This document shows positions 26,892-34,573 of a stretch of 49,863 bases of DNA, piece after piece. Source of the DNA: Phycisphaeraceae bacterium (GTDB lineage: Bacteria > Planctomycetota > Phycisphaerae > Phycisphaerales > Phycisphaeraceae); assembly GCA_002704825.1 (NCBI GenBank), contig PAIY01000089.1, positions 1-49,863 of the forward strand. Reading direction: 5' to 3'. Within the stretch, counting starts at the first letter, position 1. Each line of letters opens with the position of its first letter. Under the pieces are notes generated by a model, which had not been told where the DNA came from, made no database searches, and saw only the letters and a program-made list of their open reading frames with translations. Both the position numbers and the translations under genes were made by a program.

Positions 26892-27563
26892 TCAATTGAG
26901 ATAACCCAATGCACGAAGGATGCTGCCTGCTATGACCATGTTGCCCAGGTGACTGAAATGGCCATCCTGCCCGGTGTACATGCTGTGTTCTTCATACTGG
27001 GCATGCAAGGCGTCGGCTTGTGTTTTGATTAACTGGCCGATGTCAAGGTAGTAGCCGCCAGATTGTGTGACGGCCGATTTGATGGCTTGGTAACGCGCTT
27101 CTTTCTGAGGCTGTATCTTGGTCTTGCTCGCCAGGCAGTTGGGATAAACCAGGTAACCGCCGACATACACGACGTTGGCATTGCAGGTGTTCTTTGCAAG
27201 TTCGACATATTCACACACATTTTGCTGCGTCTGTTCAAGGCTGATTTGCTGAGTGATATCATTGCTGCAGACGGTGACGAAAAGCCAATTGGGGTTGTGG
27301 GGGGCGACATGTTCGCTAAAACGGTCGAGTACCTGTTTACTTGTCGAACCCCCAACACCCACGTTATGAAATGTCAGGTTCAAAGGTGCCTGCCAGGCGA
27401 AAAGCAGTTCCGCAAGAATATCGCACCAACTGCGGTCCCAATTCGACATCCGTAGGAATGGCCAGTTGGAAAGTCCAGCACCGCAACGCCGATTGATCGT
27501 GCTGTCGCCTTCAAAAACAAGCGTGTCGTTTGGCTGGAACGGTCGGTTTAGTGTTTGCTTCAT
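26892..27563 (-). CDS. SGNH/GDSL-family hydrolase
   Basis: A 223-residue esterase of the SGNH fold. Block I is 'VFEGDSTINRR' with nucleophile S21, block II Gly lies in 'GVGGST' near 70, block III is 'VCSND' with N101, and the C-terminal Asp/His pair is D200 with H205 (or H202) in 'QDGHFSHLGN'. No clear signal peptide, so it probably acts in the cytoplasm, for example as a deacetylase of imported carbohydrate. It lies 24 nt downstream of the LacI-type regulator in the same direction, so the two likely form an operon. Substrate unknown. Confidence 0.85.
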   Translation of the reverse strand: MKQTLNRPFQPNDTLVFEGDSTINRRCGAGLSNWPFLRMSNWDRSWCDILAELLFAWQAPLNLTFHNVGVGGSTSKQVLDRFSEHVAPHNPNWLFVTVCSNDITQQISLEQTQQNVCEYVELAKNTCNANVVYVGGYLVYPNCLASKTKIQPQKEARYQAIKSAVTQSGGYYLDIGQLIKTQADALHAQYEEHSMYTGQDGHFSHLGNMVIAGSILRALGYLN

Positions 27564-27587
27564 GTTGTTCTTGTCATGCTGGCTGTG

Positions 27588-28682
27588 TTATGAAAGTTGC
27601 TTGACTGAATCGCCCACCACCAACTCCGGCTGGATCATCGCGATGGTGTTTTGCATATCGCGTATCGCATTGCGTCCGCCTTTGAGCATTTTCATCATCA
27701 CCTTACCTGCCTGCAGGCCCATGTCGAACATGCGGTGATCAATGGTGGTTAAACGAGGGGTGAGATATTCGTGAAACAAGGCGTCATAGCCCGTTAAGCT
27801 CAAGTCCTCGGGAATGCGCAGACCTGCTTGCAGGATGGCACGGTGGGCGCCGATGGCAATGATGTCGCTGTAGCAAATCACCGCTGTGAAGTCGTAAGGT
27901 TTTTTCAAACGCTTGGCAACCTGCTCGCGTGCAGTCTCAATGAGATTGGGTTCGTAGAAATCTTCAGGCTTAGTCGGTTCAGGATAGGGGCAGAACTCAC
28001 ATTGGCAGCCTTTACTGGCCATCACCTTGAGCATGTGGCGTTCGCGTTCAACAAAACGATTGGGGCGTGTGGTGTCTGCACTGAGCCAAAGCATTTTCCG
28101 GTGGCCCTTCTCGTAGAGATGTTCAATGAGTTGGGTAATGCCGTCCATCTCATCAAAGAGGATCGTCGGGATGCAGGTGAGTTGGCGTTCTTCGAGACTG
28201 ATGATTGGGATATTGAGCGACTCTTCCATGAGCTTCTTGGCCTGCGTGTCCGAAGAGAGTTGCAACGCGATCATGCCGTCAATGCGTTTGCTTTTGGTCG
28301 CTCGGATGCCACGTTCGATGGCAGAGCGTTCAGGGGAGGGCCAGATTTGCATCAGGTAATAGCCATGGGGCGTTAATGCGGTCTGAATGCCATCAGCAAT
28401 CTGGTGGAAGTAGTACCGGCTTGAGCGTCTGGGGTTCGCCAACTGATCAGGATTGTCGACCAGTTCGATGACCAGGCCGACGGTCTGCGTTTTGCCGGTC
28501 CGGACGGTGCGCATCTGGTAGTTGGGGACATAGCCCAGATCTTCAGCGGCCTGATTCACGCGGCGGACACAATCTTTGGAGATGCGGTCATATTGCTTGC
28601 CATGGTTGAGCACCACACTGGCAGTGGTGACGGAGACCCCGGCGGCGGTGGCGACATCAGCAAGTTTGGGGGATTCAGGCAT
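27588..28682 (-). CDS. LacI-family transcriptional regulator
   Basis: About 364 residues: an N-terminal helix-turn-helix 'KLADVATAAGVSVTTASVVLN' at residues ~6-26 with its hinge region, then a periplasmic-binding-protein-like effector domain ('TVGLVIELV', 'GYDALFHEYLTPRLTTIDHRMFDMG', 'PELVVGDSV'). It should repress or activate carbohydrate genes in response to a sugar. ATG 28682 is preferred because the HTH starts right after it; ATG 28712 would add ten residues. It is divergent from the prepilin/glycoside-hydrolase pair and upstream of the SGNH hydrolase, both likely targets. Confidence 0.9.
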   Translation of the reverse strand: MPESPKLADVATAAGVSVTTASVVLNHGKQYDRISKDCVRRVNQAAEDLGYVPNYQMRTVRTGKTQTVGLVIELVDNPDQLANPRRSSRYYFHQIADGIQTALTPHGYYLMQIWPSPERSAIERGIRATKSKRIDGMIALQLSSDTQAKKLMEESLNIPIISLEERQLTCIPTILFDEMDGITQLIEHLYEKGHRKMLWLSADTTRPNRFVERERHMLKVMASKGCQCEFCPYPEPTKPEDFYEPNLIETAREQVAKRLKKPYDFTAVICYSDIIAIGAHRAILQAGLRIPEDLSLTGYDALFHEYLTPRLTTIDHRMFDMGLQAGKVMMKMLKGGRNAIRDMQNTIAMIQPELVVGDSVKQLS

Positions 28683-28693
28683 AATGGTCTCAA

Positions 28694-28787
28694 TGCAAAA
28701 ACATAATTGCATTTGATTCTAGGCAGTGTTATCGCATGATCAAATGGTTTTTGCAGAACTTTTTCTGTTTTACCAACTATTTTTGCA
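28694..28787. promoter_or_regulatory. Three TTTTTGCA octamers in the divergent lacI-type control region
   Basis: TGCAAAAA occurs at 28694-28701 and TTTTTGCA at 28748-28755 and 28780-28787, around the divergent space between the LacI-type gene and the prepilin gene. The first lies just inside the upstream end of the regulator's transcript. Spaced, partly inverted copies of one octamer fit half-sites of a regulator, plausibly the adjacent LacI protein. The octamer is AT-rich, so chance is possible. Confidence 0.35.
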
Positions 28788-28873
28788 TACAAGGAAGTAG
28801 AAATTCATTGTTAGCTGCATTAATGTTTTTTCATTAGGACTGAGAAACGCTTTTGTCTACAATGGAGTTGCCC

Positions 28874-29653
28874 ATGTTCAACTGCTACATCACACGCAAG
28901 GCTTTTACGCTTATCGAACTGTTGGTGGTCATCAGCATTGTGTCATTGCTGGTGGCGATCCTGTTACCGGCTTTGGCATCCGCGCGGTCTGCGTCCCGCA
29001 GTTCCCAATGTCTGGCCAATATCAAAAGCCAAATGCTGGCGATCCAACTATATGCATCAGACTTTGGCGATTATGTGCCACCCTACTACATCCGTCGCCC
29101 ATCGGCTTCGTGGCCCGGCCCCAAAGGATATCCAAGCTATCATGACGCTAAACTTTCCGATGCGATTCTCCTGGGGCAGTACACACAAAACGAAACACTG
29201 GCCAATGGGAGCCAGACTCAGTTTGCCTACATCCGCGAAGGCAGTATTTGGGAGTGTCCCGATCGGCCGGTGACATGGACGGGGCAGATGCAGTCACATT
29301 ATGCCGGTGCGGATACGGTTTTCGCCAAGTGCGATTCAAGTTTGTTATGGTCAGAGATGTGGCGAATATCAGATATTTTGATACCGTCCAAGTTAATCGG
29401 GACGGCCGATGCCGGTAGTACCAGCTACCATCCTGGTTCCAATGGAACGTTTTACATGGCCACGGATGAGCAAATCCATGCCTATGGAAATTACTCCACC
29501 GGTTCGATCTATTACTTCGGCAATATCCGTAAACGTCATCATCTTCGCAAGACTTGCAACATGGGTTTCTTTGACGGACATGTTTCAAACTTTGCGAATC
29601 TGCATGATGAATATGTTGCAGGACGATTGGATATTAAACGTCCCAGCTATTAA
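28874..29653 (+). CDS. Prepilin-type N-terminal cleavage/methylation domain protein
   Basis: A 259-residue type II pseudopilin-like protein. The N-terminus 'ITRKAFTLIELLVVISIVS' is a class III signal cut before the Phe by a prepilin peptidase, and the hydrophobic helix runs to about residue 34. A globular domain follows, ending with the planctomycete-type motif 'HHLRKTCNMGFFDGHV', an H-Xn-DG form near residue 230. ATG 28874 has GGAG 6 nt upstream and is preferred over upstream starts. It lies 64 nt before the secreted glycoside hydrolase, so they may be co-transcribed. Planctomycete genomes hold many such proteins, of largely unknown role. Confidence 0.87.
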   Translation: MFNCYITRKAFTLIELLVVISIVSLLVAILLPALASARSASRSSQCLANIKSQMLAIQLYASDFGDYVPPYYIRRPSASWPGPKGYPSYHDAKLSDAILLGQYTQNETLANGSQTQFAYIREGSIWECPDRPVTWTGQMQSHYAGADTVFAKCDSSLLWSEMWRISDILIPSKLIGTADAGSTSYHPGSNGTFYMATDEQIHAYGNYSTGSIYYFGNIRKRHHLRKTCNMGFFDGHVSNFANLHDEYVAGRLDIKRPSY

Positions 29654-29717
29654 TTCTTGGCCAAGTCCTTTCGTATATAAGCTGCAGTCCAGTTCCACTT
29701 TTCGATCAGGAGATGTG

Positions 29718-32516
29718 ATGTTCAATCATCGAAAAATTTTTTGTCAGTTTTCCATGCTTTGTATGCTGCTTTTGATTGTCAGTTCAAATGCTCATGCCCA
29801 GCATCTCACGGTGTTCACCACAGGTCCGCAAATAAAGGTGGTCGACGAAGATCTCAAGCCGATTTTGGAAGTCGCTCCAGGCATGTGGGGACCGGGTTGG
29901 AAATATCAATCGTTTCGAGGGAACTATCAAGACAAAGGCAATCGCTGTGTCGGCTCCTTTGGTGGCAAAGTTCGCGGGACCGATGTGCCTTTTGATTTTG
30001 ATGTTGTTCTTCAAGTACTCGACAAACGCCAATTTAAAATCACCGCCAAATTGCAGGCCGTTGAGGATACCGAATTAACGATGGCCGTAATGGCCATCAA
30101 CATCGCCAAATCGATTGCCGGTAAACAACGTCTGAATTTGATTCGGGCGGATGGGCAGAGAAAAATTGATTTGCCGTTGGGGCGCGGCGATCTCGGTGAT
30201 GGGATCACGCAAATGCAGTTTGCCGATGATCAGGGCAATGATTACATCATCCGATTTGCTGAGCCGGCACGTGCAGGGATGGATCGGCAGATACGCGTAT
30301 CATTGGCAGGTGGTCATCTCAAGACCAATGTCATGTACACGGTTGAAATGACAGTGCAATTGCCATTTGATGCACAGTTCGCGATGTCGCCCGATGCCGT
30401 CACCATGCCGGAGAACTGGGATGACTGGTTTATCTGGGATGCATCGGCTGACATGTCGCAAGATAGTCTGCTTGATATGAGTTCATGGTTAGATAAACCT
30501 GCTGGCAAATATGGCCGGGTTACGCGCGACAAAGACCAACTGATCTACAATGGCAACCCAACCCAATTTTGGGGTATCAATATTTGTTATTCCAATACTT
30601 TCCCTGAACATGAAGTGGCTCAACAGAAAGCAAAATTTTACGCTCGGTATGGCATTAACACCGTACGTTTTCACAAGTTTGCTGATGGATCGACATGGAA
30701 CGGCCTGCTTGACCCAAACAGTTATGTGAAGTTCAATCCAGAACGCTGTGAAAAAATGGATTACCTTGTCAATCAGTTCAAGGAGCAGGGCATTTTCATC
30801 AAGCTCTCAGCCAATTTTGGACGGGCGCGATTGCTTAAGGATGATTTGAGTCGCGTGCCTTATTACAAGGAGTTGGGGGCCGTCAAGCGTGGTGTACTCG
30901 ACCCGGGAAATGGTGCGATTTTTCTCTCACGTGAATTGCAGGACATCCAGATCGAGCAATGTACCAATTTTCTCAAGCGCACCAATCAGTACACCCATAT
31001 GACCTATGCACAAGATCCGGTGGTTATGGTTGTGGAATTGATCAATGAAGATTCAGCCTTGTTTTATGGCACTTTTGCGGCACTGCGTCGGTCACCAACG
31101 CTTAAGGAACGCGCGGGTGAAGTATTTGGTAAATGGCTTCGCAAACGCTACGGCAGTGTTGCAAACCTTCAGAAAGCCTGGGGAAATGTTCTTGACTGCT
31201 TTGAATATGAAAAAGTCATCGGTGAGAGTTGGGATGGCAAAATTTATCCTGCAGGTAACCCGTGGTTCTATGATCCCGATCAACTTGCAGGTCCGATGGC
31301 ATCACGCAAACAACGCCTGCTGGATACCATGCTCTTTCTCTACGAAATCCAAAACGAGTTCTACGACCGTTTTGTCAAAGCCATCCGCGACACTGGCTAT
31401 GAAGGTCAAATCGTGGCTTCCAACTGGCAGGCAGGTAGCGCCTTCAGTCATTTCTACAATCTGCATTCCGATTCTCGCATCGGCTTGATTGATCGACATA
31501 ACTATTTCGGTGGCGTTGGAACCATGGTCAGCAACCCAGGCAGTGGCAGCCTAAGTAGTGGCATGCAGCAAGTCGCCGATCGACCCTTCATGCTCTCAGA
31601 ATGGATTCATACCTTCCCCAATGAGTTCGGCGTCGAAGGCCCGGCAATCATCGGTGCCTATGGGATGGGGCTAAACGGGTGGAATGTTTCCTACATGTTT
31701 CACAACGGAGACAATGGACGCTTCCGGGATCGCCTGGGGTACAAGGCATGGGATGTCATAGCTCCACAAGTCTATGGCATCTTCCCCGCAGTCGCACGCC
31801 AGGTCATTCGTGGAGATGTCAAGCAATCAGATATGGTCTTTAGCCGCAATGTTCATGTCCCATCCATGGCAGATGGCAAACTCGGATTCGATGATAAAGT
31901 CCAGCAAGGCTATGACGACAAGGTCTTCTCAAGCAAGACGGTTCCCGCACAAACATTGGCAATCGGGCGAAGCGTCATCGACTTTACTGACACATTCAAA
32001 CCCACACCTACGGTCGATATCAGCCCGTTTATCTCTGGTAATAAGATACGGTCTTCAACAGGCCAGTTGGTATGGCAAACCGGCGAGCATGTCCGCGATG
32101 GCTACTTCACCATCAATACACCAGGCACGCAGGCTCTCGTCGGCTTTGCGGATGGCAACACACAACAACTTGATGATGCATCCATCACAACACACACGCC
32201 TTTTGCAGCAGTCTATGTCTCCGCCCTGAATGCTGATGGCCAGATTAACTCGGATAAACAACTACTCATCACTGCCATCGCCCGTGTCCGTAACACCGGC
32301 ATGAAGTACATGGCAGGACAACTCATCGACAAAGGTAAAGGCCCCATGCGCGCTGAGCCCGTCAAGGCGACCATCAAGCTCAACCGATCCGGTGGCACAT
32401 TATATGCACTGGATCAGGACGGTTGTCGCACGGACCGGAGTTATCCCATCAACAACGGGCAGGTTCAGATTGATACGGCCAGAGACAAGACGTTTTACTA
32501 TCTGATCGAGTATTAA
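29718..32516 (+). CDS. Secreted clan-A glycoside hydrolase (GH5-like barrel)
   Basis: A 932-residue exported enzyme. The signal peptide is residues 1-25, ending 'SSNAHA'. Residues ~25-220 are a beta-rich N-terminal domain; a TIM barrel follows ('NPTQFWGINICYS' near 280, 'YGINTVRFHKF' near 310). Likely acid/base is E444 in 'VVELINEDS' and likely nucleophile E628 in 'MLSEWIHTFP', the clan GH-A pattern. The last 220 residues are a beta-type domain. ATG 29718 has AGGAG 5 nt upstream; the frame is open further upstream into the prepilin gene, but the signal peptide fixes the start. Exact GH family and substrate cannot be set by eye. Confidence 0.82.
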   Translation: MFNHRKIFCQFSMLCMLLLIVSSNAHAQHLTVFTTGPQIKVVDEDLKPILEVAPGMWGPGWKYQSFRGNYQDKGNRCVGSFGGKVRGTDVPFDFDVVLQVLDKRQFKITAKLQAVEDTELTMAVMAINIAKSIAGKQRLNLIRADGQRKIDLPLGRGDLGDGITQMQFADDQGNDYIIRFAEPARAGMDRQIRVSLAGGHLKTNVMYTVEMTVQLPFDAQFAMSPDAVTMPENWDDWFIWDASADMSQDSLLDMSSWLDKPAGKYGRVTRDKDQLIYNGNPTQFWGINICYSNTFPEHEVAQQKAKFYARYGINTVRFHKFADGSTWNGLLDPNSYVKFNPERCEKMDYLVNQFKEQGIFIKLSANFGRARLLKDDLSRVPYYKELGAVKRGVLDPGNGAIFLSRELQDIQIEQCTNFLKRTNQYTHMTYAQDPVVMVVELINEDSALFYGTFAALRRSPTLKERAGEVFGKWLRKRYGSVANLQKAWGNVLDCFEYEKVIGESWDGKIYPAGNPWFYDPDQLAGPMASRKQRLLDTMLFLYEIQNEFYDRFVKAIRDTGYEGQIVASNWQAGSAFSHFYNLHSDSRIGLIDRHNYFGGVGTMVSNPGSGSLSSGMQQVADRPFMLSEWIHTFPNEFGVEGPAIIGAYGMGLNGWNVSYMFHNGDNGRFRDRLGYKAWDVIAPQVYGIFPAVARQVIRGDVKQSDMVFSRNVHVPSMADGKLGFDDKVQQGYDDKVFSSKTVPAQTLAIGRSVIDFTDTFKPTPTVDISPFISGNKIRSSTGQLVWQTGEHVRDGYFTINTPGTQALVGFADGNTQQLDDASITTHTPFAAVYVSALNADGQINSDKQLLITAIARVRNTGMKYMAGQLIDKGKGPMRAEPVKATIKLNRSGGTLYALDQDGCRTDRSYPINNGQVQIDTARDKTFYYLIEY

Positions 32517-32518
32517 CC

Positions 32519-32539
32519 GATTGGTGACAATCACCAATC
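32519..32539 (+). terminator. Short hairpin after the glycoside hydrolase
   Basis: A perfect 9-bp stem, GATTGGTGA (32519-32527) with TCACCAATC (32531-32539) and loop CAA, starts 2 nt after the stop codon. No T-run follows, so it may be a 3'-end stabilising or pausing structure ahead of the next terminator. Confidence 0.5.
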
Positions 32540-32555
32540 AACCGCATTGAAATAC

Positions 32556-32588
32556 AAAAAACGCAGACCGAATTGGCCTGCGTTTTTT
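32556..32588. terminator. Bidirectional intrinsic terminator
   Basis: AAAAAACGCAG (32556-32566) pairs with CTGCGTTTTTT (32578-32588). The stem has T-runs on both strands and lies between two convergent genes, so it should terminate both the glycoside-hydrolase and the cytochrome b562-like transcripts. Confidence 0.9.
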
Positions 32589-32620
32589 GTGTATTTCGTT
32601 TGTGGTTCAGGACGAACAAA

Positions 32621-33070
32621 TCAGTCTTTGTATTTGTTGTGTCCGTTTTTCATCAAGGTGTTCATCTCATCGACACAGGCTGCAGCCTTGTCGTTCTCGC
32701 CCTTGAGGATGGCAATTTCCATGTCCAGCATCTGCTTGATGACATCGGCCATCATGCTGCGATATTGGATGACATCTTCCTTCTTGGTGATGTGTTCTTC
32801 TTCGTTAGCATGCATGGCGATGATGGCAGCCTGCTGCATACGTGCCAGTTCTTTGAGGGTGGAGTTATCGAATTTTTTGCTTCGTGCATCTCGACGGAGT
32901 TGCCGGAAGGCGCTACCCATGATTTTCATGTTGTGTTCGAGCACTTCATGACCTTCGCCATGTTCATGCTTGTCTGAATCGGCTCTTGCGATTTGCGTGG
33001 TGGAGACGGTGAACGTCAATGCGGTGATGAGGCTAACAATCACAAGGCCGAGAGTCAGTTTCGAAGTCAT
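32621..33070 (-). CDS. Cytochrome b562-like exported protein
   Basis: A 149-residue protein with a signal peptide (about residues 1-30, ending 'IARA'), then a His-rich stretch and a four-helix bundle resembling periplasmic cytochrome b562. M48 ('VLEHNMKIM') and H144 ('NGHNKYKD') match the axial heme ligands of E. coli b562 (M7 and H102), with spacing 96 against 95 residues. 'LARMQQAAIIAMHANEEEH' and 'MLDMEIAILKGENDKAAACVDEMNTLMKN' follow the family pattern. ATG 33070 has AAAGGAA 7 nt upstream; the frame extends further but without support. It lies 122 nt downstream of the DUF1501 gene. Periplasmic heme binding is an inference from the two ligands. Confidence 0.72.
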   Translation of the reverse strand: MTSKLTLGLVIVSLITALTFTVSTTQIARADSDKHEHGEGHEVLEHNMKIMGSAFRQLRRDARSKKFDNSTLKELARMQQAAIIAMHANEEEHITKKEDVIQYRSMMADVIKQMLDMEIAILKGENDKAAACVDEMNTLMKNGHNKYKD

Positions 33071-33192
33071 GAGCGAATTCCTTTGAAGTTGGGTCGTGCT
33101 TGCCGATGGCGTATCGGCATCCAATGAAACTACAGCATCATACCCTGCTGCGTTGCAGGCGTTAAGCACTTTGTCATGAAAAAGGGGTTGGT

Positions 33193-34494
33193 TTACAGAT
33201 CGAGCACGCCGTCAATGACCTTGCCTTTGTTGGCCACGGTGAACGGGCGACGGGAAGGGGAATAGACGATTTTTTCCGTGTCGATCCCAACGGCGGCGGC
33301 AATGGTGGCATTGAAGTCCGTAATGGAGATCTTGTCCGACTCCACGTTGGCGGCATTCTTGTCCGTCTTGCCGACGATCTGCCCGCCTTTGACATTCGCG
33401 CCAGCGAGCATGCAGCTGAATGCCTTGGGATAATGGTCACGCCCCTCGTTGCCGTTGATCTTGGGGGTGCGCCCGAATTCGGTAGCCAGGACCACGAGTG
33501 TGCGGTCGATCAAACCCAACTGCGTCAGGTCGGTCATCAGGGCACCCAACGCCTGATCCAGACGTGGGATCAATTCCGAGCCGCGACGGAACATGTCATC
33601 ATGCATGTCCCAGCCGCCCAGTGAGACTTCCACGAAGCGGACATTGTTTTGCACCAGGCGACGAGCAAGCAGACACCCTTGGCCGAATGAGTTGTTGCCA
33701 TAGAGATTGCGCACCGCACGCGACTCTTTATTCAGATCGAATGCTGCCAGGTCTTCGGACTGCATGAGCGTAATCGCGTCGTTGTACATGTCGTTGTACG
33801 CTTTGACCTGCGACTGGTCATAGCGACTGGAAAACGCACGATCCAAACGGGATGCAAGTTTGAGACGGCGGGAGAATTGTTCGTCGTCGACATCGCTGGG
33901 CAGGTGACTGTTCTGCAAACCCTTGTTCGGATCACCAATGATCAGTGGCCCGAGTTTGGGTTCCATGAAGCCTGAAGATTTAAAGCCCGAACCGATGACG
34001 ATATTGCCCGGGAGTTTCTGGTTGGTTCGGCCTTGCATGTTCATGATCCAGGTGCCCATGCCCGGATGCGTGATCGTCCCCAACGCCGAGTAACTGGTGT
34101 GCATGAGATAGTAAGCCTGCTCGTGAGCGCCCTGTGTGGAGGACATCCCGCGGATGATGGCAGCCTTGTCACAGTGCTTGGCAAAGTTGGCCATATGCTG
34201 ACCGACGCGGATGTCCGGCACGTTGGTCTTGATGACCTCCGTCGGACCCTGTACATCGGTCCCGGGTTTCGGGTCGAGCGTGTCGATGTGACTCATCCCG
34301 CCGTTCATGTACAGGTAGATCACATTGATCGGATCACTGCTGTTGCGTTTGGACAGGTTGCCACTGGCAGCGGAGGCTTTGTTTGTTGAGGTATGAGACA
34401 GGGCGCTGACACCCAGGAAGCTGCCTGCCATTTTCATGATGAAGCTGCGGCGGGTCGGTTCATCAAGGTTCTTGGTGAGTTCTTTGAAATCCAT
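33193..34494 (-). CDS. DUF1501 family protein, Tat-exported
   Basis: About 433 residues of the DUF1501 family, typical of planctomycetes and related bacteria, with an alkaline-phosphatase/sulfatase-like fold. The Tat signal is 'RRSFIMKMAGSFLGVSALS' at residues ~19-37. Family sequences seen are 'VIYLYMNGGMSHIDTLDPKPG', 'VEVSLGGWDMHDDMF', 'LVVLATEFGRTPKINGNEGRDHYPKAFSCMLAGA' and a C-terminal 'FNATIAAAVGID'. ATG 34494 is preferred (GGA 7-8 nt upstream) over TTG 34506. It lies 79 nt after the DUF1549/DUF1553 gene, its usual partner. Biochemical role is not established. Confidence 0.9.
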   Translation of the reverse strand: MDFKELTKNLDEPTRRSFIMKMAGSFLGVSALSHTSTNKASAASGNLSKRNSSDPINVIYLYMNGGMSHIDTLDPKPGTDVQGPTEVIKTNVPDIRVGQHMANFAKHCDKAAIIRGMSSTQGAHEQAYYLMHTSYSALGTITHPGMGTWIMNMQGRTNQKLPGNIVIGSGFKSSGFMEPKLGPLIIGDPNKGLQNSHLPSDVDDEQFSRRLKLASRLDRAFSSRYDQSQVKAYNDMYNDAITLMQSEDLAAFDLNKESRAVRNLYGNNSFGQGCLLARRLVQNNVRFVEVSLGGWDMHDDMFRRGSELIPRLDQALGALMTDLTQLGLIDRTLVVLATEFGRTPKINGNEGRDHYPKAFSCMLAGANVKGGQIVGKTDKNAANVESDKISITDFNATIAAAVGIDTEKIVYSPSRRPFTVANKGKVIDGVLDL

Positions 34495-34573
34495 GAGGTG
34501 ATCCAATCTTTAAACATCCGTGATTGCAATGTCACTATGATGGTTTGATCGTTTGCGATCGGGCGTTTGGTGC

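Noticed and set aside
29409..29717. Upstream extension of the glycoside-hydrolase frame
   Set aside because: It overlaps the prepilin gene in another frame, and ATG 29718 has AGGAG and begins a clear signal peptide.
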